A stretch of DNA of 64,000 nucleotides from an uncultured Acidobacteriota bacterium. GTDB lineage: Bacteria; Acidobacteriota; Blastocatellia; Pyrinomonadales; Pyrinomonadaceae. The position numbers and the translations under genes were made by a program. This document shows, in pieces, positions 1-8,518 of the stretch (the stretch's first letter is position 1; the number at the start of each line of letters is the position of its first letter). The notes beneath the pieces were generated by a model, which did no database searches, was not told the DNA's origin, and worked only from the letters and a program-made list of their open reading frames with translations. The stretch lies in contig CADEGD010000001.1 in assembly GCA_902826795.1 (NCBI GenBank), positions 143,830 to 207,829 on the forward strand, given 5' to 3'.

Positions 1-98
1 CCGGTAAGCTGACGTATGAAGCTGTTGCAGAATCGCAGGGACTCGAATACACGCCACTCGATTCGCTTCTGGATATCAAAGCCGCATCAGCGTCTTAA
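1..98 (+). CDS. C-terminal end of an unidentified protein (partial)
   Basis: An open frame enters from the left edge (frame 3) and reads GKLTYEAVAE, then ends ...LLDIKAASAS before TAA at 96-98. Only 31 residues are visible, which is too little to name a family. The upstream part lies outside the window. A palindromic repeat begins two bases after the stop, so it may serve as the transcript end. Confidence 0.5.
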   Translation, partial: GKLTYEAVAESQGLEYTPLDSLLDIKAASAS

Positions 99-99
99 T

Positions 100-175
100 G
101 CAGAGGCCCGCACATTAGTAAGGGCGTTACGGTCAAGTTTGATGTTACGCCCTTACTTACGTGCGGGCTTCCGCA
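100..175. repeat. Family A palindromic repeat (full copy)
   Basis: Two arms of about 30 bases face each other: one contains GCCCGCACATTAGTAAGGGC and the other GCCCTTACTTACGTGCGGGC, separated by roughly 14 bases. It fills the gap between two convergent genes and could fold into a long hairpin that ends both transcripts. Half copies of the same element lie at 34322 and 35571, and a decayed one inside xdhA near 7516. Confidence 0.85.
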
Positions 176-177
176 TT

Positions 178-534
178 TTAGAGAAGTTTGTCGAGAGCGG
201 CGAGAAGTTGAGATTTGACGTCGGCGTTTTTGGACACGAAAACGTCGAAAAGTTCGGAAGCGGGTTTATCGCCGACTGCGGTAAGCCCGCTTATCATTAT
301 GCGGGGAATGCCGCGTTTTTCGGGGTCGGTATTAAGGATCTTGAAGACTTCGCTGCCGGGCAGCCGGGGCATTTCCTCGTCCGCGATGATCGCGTCGATC
401 TCGTTATCGAAGGCAAGCTTCAGCGCTTCGCGACCGTCTTCTGCAACGAGTACGGTGTGGCCTTCACTTTTAAGAATGGTTTCGAGCAGCTTGCGCATCG
501 AGGCGCTGTCGTCTGCAATTAGGATCGTTTTCAT
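178..534 (-). CDS. Single-domain response regulator (CheY-like receiver)
   Basis: A stand-alone phosphoacceptor receiver domain of 118 residues with no output domain. It starts MKTILIADDSAS, carrying the acidic DD pair. The phosphoacceptor Asp is in IIADEEMP, the conserved Ser/Thr in MISGLT, and the Lys in VSKNAD. The ATG at 534 is chosen over an upstream one at 573 because the receiver fold begins exactly there and the longer form would run into the divergent neighbour. No histidine kinase is visible nearby, so its partner is unknown. It probably signals by protein-protein contact. Confidence 0.85.
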   Translation of the reverse strand: MKTILIADDSASMRKLLETILKSEGHTVLVAEDGREALKLAFDNEIDAIIADEEMPRLPGSEVFKILNTDPEKRGIPRIMISGLTAVGDKPASELFDVFVSKNADVKSQLLAALDKLL

Positions 535-611
535 CTTTGAGCGGCAATCATGAAGCGGGGAGACGCTTGCCAACCTTTCCGCGGAAAATTTACACTAAAA
601 AGCTTACCACG

Positions 612-2066
612 ATGTACGAATTTGCCGTAACACCAGTAATAACGCAACTCCGCCGGCCGGGCGTGACGATCACCGAGGTGACGCCTGACAGCCTTGGCGA
701 AGAGCTGGAGCTGCAGCCGAACGACCGCATCGTGAAGGTGAACGGCAGAAGCGTACGCGACTATCTCGATTTCAGATTTCAGACGGCCGGCGAGACCGAG
801 TTGACCTTCAACGTTCGAAAGCCGAGCGGTGAGACGGTAGAGATCGAGTTTGACCGCGATGAGGGCGAAGACTTCGGGCTGATGTTCGAGCAGATCGTGC
901 CGCGGCAATGCGCGAACGAATGTCTGTTCTGTTTCTGCAAAGGGAATCCGGCGGACGCTCGCCCGTCGCTGTTTGTTCGCGACGAGGACATTCGTCTCTC
1001 GTTTCTCTACGGCAACTACACGACGCTCTCGTCGATCACCGACGACGAGATGAACCGCATCATCGAGCAGCGTCTGTCGCCGCAATATGTTTCGGTTCAC
1101 GCGACCGATCTGAAAACCCGCGCGTATCTTCTCGGTGTAGATGAAAGCCGTGCGAACATCTTCGACAAGTTTCAGCGGCTGCTCGACAACGATATCGAGA
1201 TCCACGCGCAGGTCGTGCTGTGTCCCGGGATCAACGACGGTAAGCAGCTAGAGAAAACTTTGCGAGACCTTGCCTCGCACTATCCCAAGGTCGTGAGCAC
1301 GGCGGTTGTTCCCGTTGCGTTGACCCGATACAACACCGACGAACGACTCACCCGGGTAACTCCTGAGTTCTGCGTGCGGACGATTCGCGAGGTCGAAAAA
1401 CTGCAAAAAGAATTTCGACAAACGCTTGGGACGACGTTCGCATTTCTCGGCGACGAGATCTATTTGAAGGGCGGAGTCGAGATCCCATCACGTCGGCATT
1501 ACGGAAACTATCCGCAAATAGAAGACGGCGTCGGGATGGTGCGGTCGTTCTTGAATGCCTTCGAAAAGCTTCTGAATGCGTGCCGAAAAGCTTCGGATCG
1601 CGGTGTGGCAGTTCAGATCGCCCGACAATTTTTGCGAAACTCGAGGACTCGGCCGGAGGCTCGGGTGCCCGCGAGAGTGGAAGTGGCGGAGACGCTCCCG
1701 ATAGACCGACCGCGTGCAAAGAAACTAAACGGCACGATCCTGACGGGCGAAATGTTTGGTCCGATACTTGGAGAACAGATCGCCGAATACAACCGGCTTA
1801 CGGGATCCAAGCTTCGGGTGCTCTCGGTGCCGAATACTTACTTCGGCGGTGACGTTTCGGTCGCGGGATTATTGACCGGGAAAGACTATCTGGCCGTTGC
1901 GGACCAGATCAAAGGCGAATTCGCCGTCATTCCAAAACACACGATCAAGTCCGACGAACCCATCCTGCTCGACGGAATGACGTTCGACGAACTCAAATCG
2001 AAATTCCCCGTGCCTATCTACGACCTTGACACCAACGGACTCATCGAATTCCTCGCCTGTCAGTAA
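612..2066 (+). CDS. PDZ / DUF512 radical SAM-type Fe-S protein
   Basis: A 484-residue protein with an N-terminal PDZ-like domain (about residues 10-75, with GEELELQPNDRIVKVNG), then a Cys motif C-x3-C-x2-C at C100, C104 and C107 (CANECLFC), and a C-terminal DUF512-type region. This is the layout of the DUF512 family, putative Fe-S oxidoreductases whose reaction is unknown. The ATG at 612 is used because the upstream 25 codons (from 537) do not look like family sequence and overlap the divergent receiver gene. Related cyanobacterial and Firmicute proteins have the same domain order. The substrate cannot be inferred from the neighbours. Confidence 0.85.
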   Translation: MYEFAVTPVITQLRRPGVTITEVTPDSLGEELELQPNDRIVKVNGRSVRDYLDFRFQTAGETELTFNVRKPSGETVEIEFDRDEGEDFGLMFEQIVPRQCANECLFCFCKGNPADARPSLFVRDEDIRLSFLYGNYTTLSSITDDEMNRIIEQRLSPQYVSVHATDLKTRAYLLGVDESRANIFDKFQRLLDNDIEIHAQVVLCPGINDGKQLEKTLRDLASHYPKVVSTAVVPVALTRYNTDERLTRVTPEFCVRTIREVEKLQKEFRQTLGTTFAFLGDEIYLKGGVEIPSRRHYGNYPQIEDGVGMVRSFLNAFEKLLNACRKASDRGVAVQIARQFLRNSRTRPEARVPARVEVAETLPIDRPRAKKLNGTILTGEMFGPILGEQIAEYNRLTGSKLRVLSVPNTYFGGDVSVAGLLTGKDYLAVADQIKGEFAVIPKHTIKSDEPILLDGMTFDELKSKFPVPIYDLDTNGLIEFLACQ

Positions 2067-2077
2067 ATGCGGCGAAC

Positions 2078-2116
2078 CGCTACCGGTCGCGAAACTGCTG
2101 CGACAAGTAGCGGTCG
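2078..2116. repeat. Small inverted repeat between convergent genes
   Basis: ACCGCTAC near 2079 is mirrored by GTAGCGGT near 2108, inside a 69-base gap between the convergent DUF512 and TonB genes. It may act as a terminator-like hairpin. It resembles the 'CCGCTACCG' style of palindrome seen elsewhere in the window, but no second full copy was identified. Confidence 0.5.
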
Positions 2117-2135
2117 TGTTGGGGGAGAAGTCGGT

Positions 2136-2942
2136 CTACTTGACGAAGTTATAGGTAATAATCCCGGTTACTTTTACGGGAACATTGGAAAGTGTTGTTG
2201 GATTAAACTTCGCCTTCCATGCGGCTTCGACAGCGGCAGAACGCAACAGCGGATTTCCACTTACTGCTTTCGCTGAGATTACCTTTCCAGTCTCATCCAC
2301 AAGGACCTGCACGCTGACTGCGCCTTGTGCTCCTACGGACTTCGCCGCCGCTGAATATGTTGGTTTTGGAAGATGCGTCGCCTTTCCCGTCATCGCTCCG
2401 CCTGAGACAATGGTGTTTTTCTTCTCTGCTTTTGGCGGAGCCGGCGGAGGAGTTTTCGTGTCCTCATCATTGTTGTCGCGGATCGGCCCAGAACTCGAAC
2501 CGGTCTCCGAGCCGCTGGGACCACTCTGAGGCCCCGGATCCGAAGCAACGGAGCCGATGCGAACGTCCCTGTATTTATCGGCCGAAACCGAGGCATACGG
2601 ATTCACGTCGGCGGAAGGTTTGTCTGGAACTCTAGTGTAGTCTTGGGTCGAAGCCATTAATATCGGCCGGACGATCTCATTGCTGGCCGATTGCGGTAGA
2701 TTTGATCGACGCTGCTGCGGTTGAGGTTCTGGTTCGCGAGGTGGCTCAGATTCGATAACTGGCGTTAAAAGCTCGGCGATATCAAAATTGGAAGCGCCGA
2801 GGTCGAAGTCGGCGGCGTAGATGCTGGCGACTACTGCGGTCGCAAACAGAGTCGTGACTAAAAAGAGAGTTGCGGCAAAGATGCGGCGGCGAGGCCTAAG
2901 CTCGGCACCGGTCGAAGTAGATTCGACAAGCTTATCAAACAT
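2136..2942 (-). CDS. TonB family energy-transducing protein
   Basis: A 268-residue inner-membrane protein. A single transmembrane segment lies at about residues 20-45 (FAATLFLVTTLFATAVVASI). A Pro-rich periplasmic linker follows (TPPPAPPKAEKK). The C-terminal TonB domain covers the last 85 residues (LPKPTYSAAAKSVGAQGAVS, then VLVDETGKVISAKAVSGNPLL). It should couple proton-motive force to outer-membrane receptors such as the one at 60750. The start at 2942 is set by a strong AGGAGG eight bases upstream; an in-frame ATG at 2984 lacks one. No ExbB/ExbD genes are in the window. Confidence 0.88.
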   Translation of the reverse strand: MFDKLVESTSTGAELRPRRRIFAATLFLVTTLFATAVVASIYAADFDLGASNFDIAELLTPVIESEPPREPEPQPQQRRSNLPQSASNEIVRPILMASTQDYTRVPDKPSADVNPYASVSADKYRDVRIGSVASDPGPQSGPSGSETGSSSGPIRDNNDEDTKTPPPAPPKAEKKNTIVSGGAMTGKATHLPKPTYSAAAKSVGAQGAVSVQVLVDETGKVISAKAVSGNPLLRSAAVEAAWKAKFNPTTLSNVPVKVTGIITYNFVK

Positions 2943-3008
2943 ATTCAATTCCTCCTGATTTTTCGGTGCCGCAAGGTTAGACACCGGATCGGAGAAATTG
3001 TTCCAAGG

Positions 3009-3983
3009 TCATTCTGAGTTCTTTACGGCGATGATCTCGGCCGCAATGCTGACGGCGATCTCTTCGGGAGTACGGCTGTTTATAGGGATCCCGATCGGTG
3101 TTCGGATGCGTGCGAGGTGTTCGTTAGGAATTCCTTCTTCCCTCAGTTCTTTCATCAGCGTCGCTATCTTTGCCTTGCTTCCGAGCACACCGAAATATTT
3201 GAACTCGCGGTCGGCCAAGCCTTTTACAACGATCTTGTCGGAAGCATAGCCAATCGTCATAACCACAACATAGGTGTTGTCCCAGTCAGGGATCTTTTCG
3301 CCGATATTCCTGTAATCCTCAATGATCGAAATGCTGTCGGCGAAGGTGTTCTTCTCGATGGTGTTGAGATCAGTCCGGTCGTCGAAGATCGTCACGTGGA
3401 AATCGAGTTTCGATACAAGTTCGCTCAGTGCCAAAGCACAGTGTCCGCCGCCGATGATGTAAAGATGGTTTGCGTAGCCGAGTGCTTCTTCGTAAATGAA
3501 TTCGGAGTTGCCAGAGCTCTCGAAGTGAAAATTTTGGGATTCAGCGTTAGCTACTTCTATCTGAAATTTCGAAGAGGTAATGGTTAGTAGATCGCCACTC
3601 TTTTGACTAAAGCCGGCGATTGCCTGATCAATCGCGGTCTTATCGGCCGCAGACAGCCGCTTGAGAATGACCGTCTGATGGCCGGAGCAAATCATCCCCG
3701 AAGCGTTCGGAGCGTTCTTTCGATGCACTCGATCAACGAAAAAAGCCCCACCCGCTACCGCAGATCGTACTGACAGTATCTGTCGGCTCTGCTCGACAAG
3801 ATTCACCTCCATCACGCCGCCACCGATCGATCCGCGGAGTTCACCGTCCGCCGAAACGGCCATCTTATAACCGGCCCGCCCCGGACTGCTTCCCGAGCTT
3901 TTGGCGACGACAAGCAACATTACATCCTGGCCGGGAGAGAGGCGGTCATGAATGAATTGCCAGAGTTCGAGTTCTTTCCGCAC
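3009..3983 (-). CDS. xdhC: XdhC/CoxI family protein, molybdenum cofactor handling
   Basis: A 324-residue member of the XdhC/CoxI family, which binds and sulfurates or inserts molybdenum cofactor into xanthine dehydrogenase. The N-terminal domain has SSPGRAGYKMAV and GSIGGGVME. A Rossmann-like C-terminal domain begins with YIIGGGHCALAL. ASGMICSGHQTV is the family's Cys-bearing segment. Translation starts at GTG. It lies upstream of xdhB and xdhA on the map but transcribes after them, fitting a purine-catabolism unit. The stretch around 3750-3780 (SVRSAVAGGA) looks palindrome-derived, but this was not confirmed by a second copy. Confidence 0.88.
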   Translation of the reverse strand: MRKELELWQFIHDRLSPGQDVMLLVVAKSSGSSPGRAGYKMAVSADGELRGSIGGGVMEVNLVEQSRQILSVRSAVAGGAFFVDRVHRKNAPNASGMICSGHQTVILKRLSAADKTAIDQAIAGFSQKSGDLLTITSSKFQIEVANAESQNFHFESSGNSEFIYEEALGYANHLYIIGGGHCALALSELVSKLDFHVTIFDDRTDLNTIEKNTFADSISIIEDYRNIGEKIPDWDNTYVVVMTIGYASDKIVVKGLADREFKYFGVLGSKAKIATLMKELREEGIPNEHLARIRTPIGIPINSRTPEEIAVSIAAEIIAVKNSE

Positions 3984-4017
3984 GCAAGGATTCTATCGCA
4001 GAAACTATTCGAGCAGA

Positions 4018-4069
4018 ATGAACACGATAAACAGGATCGTTTCATCATTGCATCCTGTATATCCTGTTT
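4018..4069. repeat. Family D repeat (ACAGGAT / ATCCTGT)
   Basis: AAACAGGATCG faces GCATCCTGTATATCCTGTTT across a short spacer. It occupies the gap between the xdhB stop and the xdhC start. A longer relative is at 7925-7997, so the two copies bracket the xdhB-xdhA pair. Confidence 0.75.
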
Positions 4070-4073
4070 GGAT

Positions 4074-6326
4074 CTATCGCGAGGAATAGAGATTCATCAG
4101 CACCTTCTCGGGCGTGAACGGAGCGTCGATCTCGGGTGCGCAATCTCGAAAGGCCTTGATCGCGTTGCGGATCGCGAAGTAGGCACCGATACCGTACATC
4201 AGCGGTGGTTCGCCGACGGCTTTGGAATTGAAGACGGCGAGGTTTTCGCGTTTAGTTTCCAGCGGCACAATCGCGATGTCTTTCGGGACTGAATAGATAT
4301 CGGGGACCTTGTAGGTCGAAAGAGCGTTCGAGCGAAGCTTGCCCTCGGCGTCGTAAACGATCTCTTCTATCGTCATCCAGCCGATGCCCTGGACGATCCC
4401 GCCTTCGATCTGGCCGTTGTCAACCGAGGTGTTCATCGACGTGCCGAAGTCGTGACAACACTTTACGTAATCAACCTCGTACCGACCGCGAAGACAATCG
4501 ACCGTCACGCCGACGATCGCGGTGCCGTAAACGTGATAAGCGAACGGATGCCCCTTTGCGGTGTCCCAATCGAAGTTGATGCCCGGCGTAGCGTAATGGG
4601 CGTGCTCGCTAAGGTTCACGCGTTCGAGATGCGCTGTCATCACCAGCGTCGACCAATCGAGCGAAGTCCGCTCTCCATTCAGGTAAACGAATCCATCCGT
4701 AAGAGTGACGCCTTCAGGCGTTCCCGCTTCGATAAGAGGCAAAGCAACGTCGATCAATCTCGCCCTGATCGCCTCACATGCTAGTTGAGTCGCTTTTCCA
4801 TTCAGATCTGCGGCGGCGGATGCGGCGGTCGGCGATGTGTTTGCGATGCGAAGCGTGTTGGTCGTATGAAGCCGAACTTTCTCGATCGGCAATCCGAAAA
4901 ACCCCGCCGCGACCTGGGCGATCTTCGTATTCACGCCTTGGCCCATCTCGACGGCTCCGGTCGAGACGGCAACACTTCCGTCGGTGTAAACATGCACCAG
5001 CGAACGAGCCTGATTCATCGGCGTCTTGGTAAAAGAGATGCCGAAGCACACCGGCATCATTGCGACGCCTTTCCTGAAATATTTGGACGACGCGTTGAAC
5101 TCGTCAGCTTCGCGTTGCAGTGCCTTGAAATCGAACTTCGCGTCGCCCTGTTCCCAACTCGTGATCGCGTCACTTTCGGCGATCTGTCCGTAAGGGAATT
5201 CGTCGCCGTCATCGATCAGATTCTTGCGTTGGATCTCAGACGCCGAAACTCGTAATTTCTCCGCCGCGTGAGCGATCGCCGATTCGATGACGAACATTCC
5301 CTGCGGCCCGCCGAATCCGCGAAATGCCGTGTTCGGCGGAAGATTTGTCCGGCAACTGTAAGCCGTCGCGGTGACGTTCGGGATGAAGTAACTGTTGGTG
5401 CAGTGAAATAGCGTGCGTTCGAGCACGGGCGGCGAAAGGTCGGCGGCGGCTCCCGCATTTTGATAGAACGTCGCTTCGTACGCGACGATCTTCAGATCCT
5501 TGTCGAGGCCGATCTTATAGTCACTCGAGTACGGGTGTCGCTTGCCCGTCATCCGCATATCTTCCATTCGGTGCAGAGCGTATTTGACCGGACGACGAGT
5601 CAACTGCGTGCCGACCGCACAGATGGCCGCCCACGCATTCGCCTGATCTTCCTTACCGCCGAAACCGCCGCCGAGCCGCTGTACATCGACCTCGACCTGA
5701 TGCATCGCGAGGCCTGTTACGCGGCATACAGCGCGTTGAACCGCGGTCGGCCCTTGCGTGGATGAATAGACGCGAAGTCCGCCATTCTCCGTCGGAATCG
5801 CGTACGCTCCCTGCGTTTCTATGTAAAGATGCTCCTGCCCGTTCTGCTCAGTTCGGCCCTCGAAAATGTGGTCACAAGTGTCGAACGCTGCCGCCGCGTC
5901 GCCCATCACGAACCTCTTCGGCGGCACTATAAGGTCTCCGTTCGCCGCCGCCACACGCGGATCGGTCACGACCGGGAGCGGGTCGATCTCTGCGGTAATC
6001 TTCTTCGCAGCTTTCCGCGCTTGCTCTTCCGTTTCGGCAAGCACGACCGCGATCGGCATACCCTGAAAATGAACTTCGCCATCCGCCAGCAGCGGCTCAT
6101 CCGGCACGATCCCGCCGATCTGATTTTCACCGATCAGGTCTTTCGCGGTGATGATTCGATAGACTCCTTCCGACTTCTCCGCCTCACTCGTGGCAACGCT
6201 TACTAACTTTCCATTAGCAACCGGCGAATCGAATACACACGCAAACAAGGTCCCCGCGACGTGCGGAATATCATCGAGATAAACGCTCTCGCCGCGAACG
6301 TGTGAATGTGAGTCGATATTTTTCAT
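4074..6326 (-). CDS. xdhB: Xanthine dehydrogenase, molybdopterin-binding subunit
   Basis: A 750-residue large subunit of a xanthine dehydrogenase-type molybdenum hydroxylase, which oxidises hypoxanthine or xanthine towards urate. Cofactor-binding motifs are GGGFGGKE at residues 219-226 and TAFRGFGGPQG at about 333-343. The catalytic Glu is E706 in AVGEPPLMYG. Length matches stand-alone XdhB proteins (about 750-780). It is followed by xdhC and preceded by xdhA, with a repeat in each gap. Guanine deaminase further upstream supports purines as substrate, although related enzymes acting on aldehydes or nicotinate cannot be excluded from sequence alone. Confidence 0.92.
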   Translation of the reverse strand: MKNIDSHSHVRGESVYLDDIPHVAGTLFACVFDSPVANGKLVSVATSEAEKSEGVYRIITAKDLIGENQIGGIVPDEPLLADGEVHFQGMPIAVVLAETEEQARKAAKKITAEIDPLPVVTDPRVAAANGDLIVPPKRFVMGDAAAAFDTCDHIFEGRTEQNGQEHLYIETQGAYAIPTENGGLRVYSSTQGPTAVQRAVCRVTGLAMHQVEVDVQRLGGGFGGKEDQANAWAAICAVGTQLTRRPVKYALHRMEDMRMTGKRHPYSSDYKIGLDKDLKIVAYEATFYQNAGAAADLSPPVLERTLFHCTNSYFIPNVTATAYSCRTNLPPNTAFRGFGGPQGMFVIESAIAHAAEKLRVSASEIQRKNLIDDGDEFPYGQIAESDAITSWEQGDAKFDFKALQREADEFNASSKYFRKGVAMMPVCFGISFTKTPMNQARSLVHVYTDGSVAVSTGAVEMGQGVNTKIAQVAAGFFGLPIEKVRLHTTNTLRIANTSPTAASAAADLNGKATQLACEAIRARLIDVALPLIEAGTPEGVTLTDGFVYLNGERTSLDWSTLVMTAHLERVNLSEHAHYATPGINFDWDTAKGHPFAYHVYGTAIVGVTVDCLRGRYEVDYVKCCHDFGTSMNTSVDNGQIEGGIVQGIGWMTIEEIVYDAEGKLRSNALSTYKVPDIYSVPKDIAIVPLETKRENLAVFNSKAVGEPPLMYGIGAYFAIRNAIKAFRDCAPEIDAPFTPEKVLMNLYSSR

Positions 6327-6334
6327 TCAGAAAT

Positions 6335-6410
6335 TAGCCACAGAGCACACAGAGGACACAGAGATTCGTTGACGTTCTCAGAAGCTCTCGGTGGCCTCTG
6401 TGGCAAAAAG
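6335..6410. repeat. Family E repeat (CCACAGAG...CTCTGTGG)
   Basis: CCACAGAGCACACAGAGGAC faces GGTGGCCTCTGTGG. The element covers the xdhA stop codon: the last residues of XdhA (ATEATESF) are read from its right arm. The gap to xdhB is otherwise only 51 bases. Confidence 0.75.
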
Positions 6411-7913
6411 TTCTACAAAATGCGCACGGAAAAGTTGGCCGAGCAGCAGACGTTTGTAATCCTCGGATCCGCGGACGTCGGAGATCGGCGAGATCTCGTC
6501 GCGGATGATCTCCAGGGCGAACTCGATCGTCTCTTCCGAGAGATCCTTGTCGTTGAGAAACGCAGATGTCTTGCGGAGATAGAGCGGAATTGGGGCTACG
6601 CCGCCGGCAGAGACGTGTGCTGTTTGGATCTTTGGCCTTTGATCTTTGACCTTTGATTTTAGAAGTTCCGGTACGGGTGGACCGGATTCATATAGCTTCA
6701 GGGAGATCGCGGTGTTCACGCTTGCGATGTCCAGATAAGTTCGCTTGCAGACCTTTTCAAAGTTGAATCGAAAATCGCCGAAGGGCTTCTTGAATCTGAT
6801 CGCCGTGACGATCTCGTTGTCGTTCTTCGCGAGTTGCTTGTAGCCGAGGTAAAAATCGGCGAGCGGTATTTCACGGACGAGAGAACCACCCCGCCCGCCC
6901 AAAGCGGCGTCCACCCCTCGTTCGTAAGGAAGGGAGTTTAAGAGGATGGACGCATCGAGTGCGAGGAACCACACGGTCATATCTCCGATCGGTGACGCGT
7001 TGACGAAGTTGCCCGCGAGCGTCGCCATGTTGCGGATCGGCGTGGATGAGACGAGTTTGAGATGTTTGTACAGGTCCGGGAAGACCGTATTCATCACCGG
7101 CGATTCGAGAAGATCGGTGACAGTCGCAGACGCGCCGATCTCTACGTAGTCGCCAACTTCACGGATGCCGCGAAGCCTCTCGTTATAAAACAAGTGTTCC
7201 GCACCGCCGTCGGCTAGTTCTTCGTGCCGTTGCACGTACGCGTCCGTGCCGCCTGCTACGAAAGGCGGAACCGACCGCGTAAGCGGTTGGCTAGGACGTA
7301 ACCTATCAGCGAGATCGGAAAGCCTGCGGGCGATGTCATCGAAATATTTGGGCACAACGCGAGGCTCGTGCGCAACGGTCATGCCGCCTGCTGACGCAGA
7401 CGGTTCCGCCTGCGAGCAGAGCCGTGCTGCCACCCGTTCGATCGATTTGTAGCCGGTGCATCGGCAGATGTTGCCGTCGATTGCAGAAACGGCAGCGTCT
7501 CGGGGCAAAAGGGAACCATTACCTACGTGCGGGCTACTGAAACTGTCGAGGCAATGCCCGGTCAGTGACATCACAAACCCGACCGTACAGAAGCCGCACT
7601 GCGTACCGCTCTCGTCAACCATCGCCTGTTGGACGGGCGTCAGCGAACCGTCCGTCGGATTTATCCCCTCGATCGTGACAACATGCTTTCCGGCCGCATT
7701 TGCTAACGGAATCAGGCACGATGTCATTGATCGGTATCGGACTTGATCGTCAATCAATTCGCCGACGAGAAATGTGCACGCTCCGCAATCGCCTTCGCGG
7801 CAACCAATCTTCGTTCCCTTTAGGTTTTGTCGATAGCGGACAAAATCGAGCACCGTCATCCCGGAAGGAAGGTCGGTTTGAATGTCCTGGTTGTTGAGGA
7901 TGAATTCGATCAC
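6378..7913 (-). CDS. xdhA: Xanthine dehydrogenase small subunit, 2Fe-2S plus FAD domains
   Basis: A 511-residue electron-transfer subunit. The plant-type 2Fe-2S site has C38, C43, C46 and C66. The second 2Fe-2S site has C106, C109, C150 and C152 (ICRCTGYKS). The FAD domain has FVAGGTDAYV at 218-227 and the PIRNMATLAGNF segment near 292-303. Several low-complexity inserts break the family pattern: SSPHVGNGSL (about 126-135), PSASAGGM (171-178), PSQPLTRSV (208-215), NSLPYERGVDAALGGRGG (326-343), KSKVKDQRPKIQ (419-430) and the C-terminal ATEATESF. At the DNA level each coincides with a palindrome or a tandem CAAAG-type stretch. All cofactor ligands are kept, so activity is plausible. Confidence 0.92.
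   Translation of the reverse strand: MIEFILNNQDIQTDLPSGMTVLDFVRYRQNLKGTKIGCREGDCGACTFLVGELIDDQVRYRSMTSCLIPLANAAGKHVVTIEGINPTDGSLTPVQQAMVDESGTQCGFCTVGFVMSLTGHCLDSFSSPHVGNGSLLPRDAAVSAIDGNICRCTGYKSIERVAARLCSQAEPSASAGGMTVAHEPRVVPKYFDDIARRLSDLADRLRPSQPLTRSVPPFVAGGTDAYVQRHEELADGGAEHLFYNERLRGIREVGDYVEIGASATVTDLLESPVMNTVFPDLYKHLKLVSSTPIRNMATLAGNFVNASPIGDMTVWFLALDASILLNSLPYERGVDAALGGRGGSLVREIPLADFYLGYKQLAKNDNEIVTAIRFKKPFGDFRFNFEKVCKRTYLDIASVNTAISLKLYESGPPVPELLKSKVKDQRPKIQTAHVSAGGVAPIPLYLRKTSAFLNDKDLSEETIEFALEIIRDEISPISDVRGSEDYKRLLLGQLFRAHFVELFATEATESF
6884..6938. repeat. Family C half-repeat inside xdhA
   Basis: AACCACCCCGCCCGCCCAAA then CACCCCTCGTTCGTAAGG matches the right half of the 148-base element at 19825-19972 with a few substitutions. 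It is read in frame as NSLPYERGVDAALGGRGGS in XdhA. Confidence 0.75.
7516..7535. repeat. Decayed family A repeat inside xdhA
   Basis: TTACCTACGTGCGGGCTACT resembles the family A arm TTACTTACGTGCGGGCTTCC at 155-174. On the coding strand it yields SSPHVGNGS, placed between the two halves of the second 2Fe-2S ligand set. Confidence 0.6.
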
Positions 7914-7924
7914 AAGATAGTTTC

Positions 7925-7997
7925 AAACAGGATGAACAGGATAGGCAAGATATTTTGATATAAGGATCATCCATCCTTTATCCTGTGCATCCTGTCA
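7925..7997. repeat. Family D repeat, long copy
   Basis: AAACAGGATGAACAGGATAG is mirrored by CATCCTTTATCCTGTGCATC and a further CCTGTC. It fills the gap between the xdhA start and the stop of the DUF606 gene, so it would be transcribed as part of the leader of xdhA or as an intergenic hairpin. Confidence 0.75.
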
Positions 7998-8012
7998 GAA
8001 TATTTGCTGAAA

Positions 8013-8462
8013 TCAAAACCGCCGTATCAAGACCACTCCAGCGGTTATCAACAATATCCCTCCGAGGCGGGCGAGGCTGACTTCTTTAACCGGCACGCCG
8101 AGCAATCCGAAATGATCGATTATCAGCGTGACGATCATCTGCCCGGCGATGAACAAACTAAATGTCATTGCGACGCCGATCCGAGGAACGAGAATTACGG
8201 CCGAGGCGACGAAGAACGCACCGAGAAATCCGCCTATCCACGCGATCGGCGGTGCGTTTCTCGCTTCGGCCAGAGACGCAAGCGTTTCGCCCGACAGCAA
8301 GGCGTAAGCGAAGAGTGCCAGGGTTCCGACCAAGAACGACAGGAAAGCAGCCAATATCGGGCTGCCGACGAAAATCGACATCTTGCTGTTTGTTGCGGCC
8401 TGAGTCGGCATCATTGCCCCCGCTAGCAAGGCGATGAGGAGATATAGATAGGTGTTCGACAT
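8013..8462 (-). CDS. DMT-type membrane transporter, DUF606/YdcZ family
   Basis: A 149-residue protein with about five hydrophobic helices, starting MSNTYLYLLIALLAGAMMPTQ and ending GGILLITAGVVLIRRF. It matches the half-size DUF606 (YdcZ) branch of the drug/metabolite transporter superfamily, which usually works as a dimer. It sits between xdhA and guanine deaminase on the same strand. A role in purine or breakdown-product transport is therefore possible, but this is only context; members of the family have no well-established substrate. Confidence 0.8.
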   Translation of the reverse strand: MSNTYLYLLIALLAGAMMPTQAATNSKMSIFVGSPILAAFLSFLVGTLALFAYALLSGETLASLAEARNAPPIAWIGGFLGAFFVASAVILVPRIGVAMTFSLFIAGQMIVTLIIDHFGLLGVPVKEVSLARLGGILLITAGVVLIRRF

Positions 8463-8467
8463 CTTAA

Positions 8468-8517
8468 GGAACGCGGACTTTAGTCCGCAAGATCAGTGCG
8501 GACTAAGTCCGCGTTCC
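8468..8517. repeat. Family B palindrome (short intergenic copy)
   Basis: GGAACGCGGACTTTAGTCCG faces CGGACTAAGTCCGCGTTCC in a 50-base unit that exactly fills the gap between the guanine deaminase stop and the DUF606 start. The same outer arms (GGA.CGCGGAC...GTCCGCG.TCC) recur at 19077, 20874 and 57693. Confidence 0.85.
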
Positions 8518-8518
8518 A

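Noticed and set aside
531..1205. 224-codon minus-strand open frame opposite the DUF512 gene
   Set aside because: It mirrors a clear family gene, has Arg/Val-rich composition without motifs, and overlaps the receiver gene start.
3750..3785. Possible palindrome-derived segment SVRSAVAGGA in xdhC
   Set aside because: No second copy was found in the window, and the family is variable at this point, so it was not listed as a repeat.
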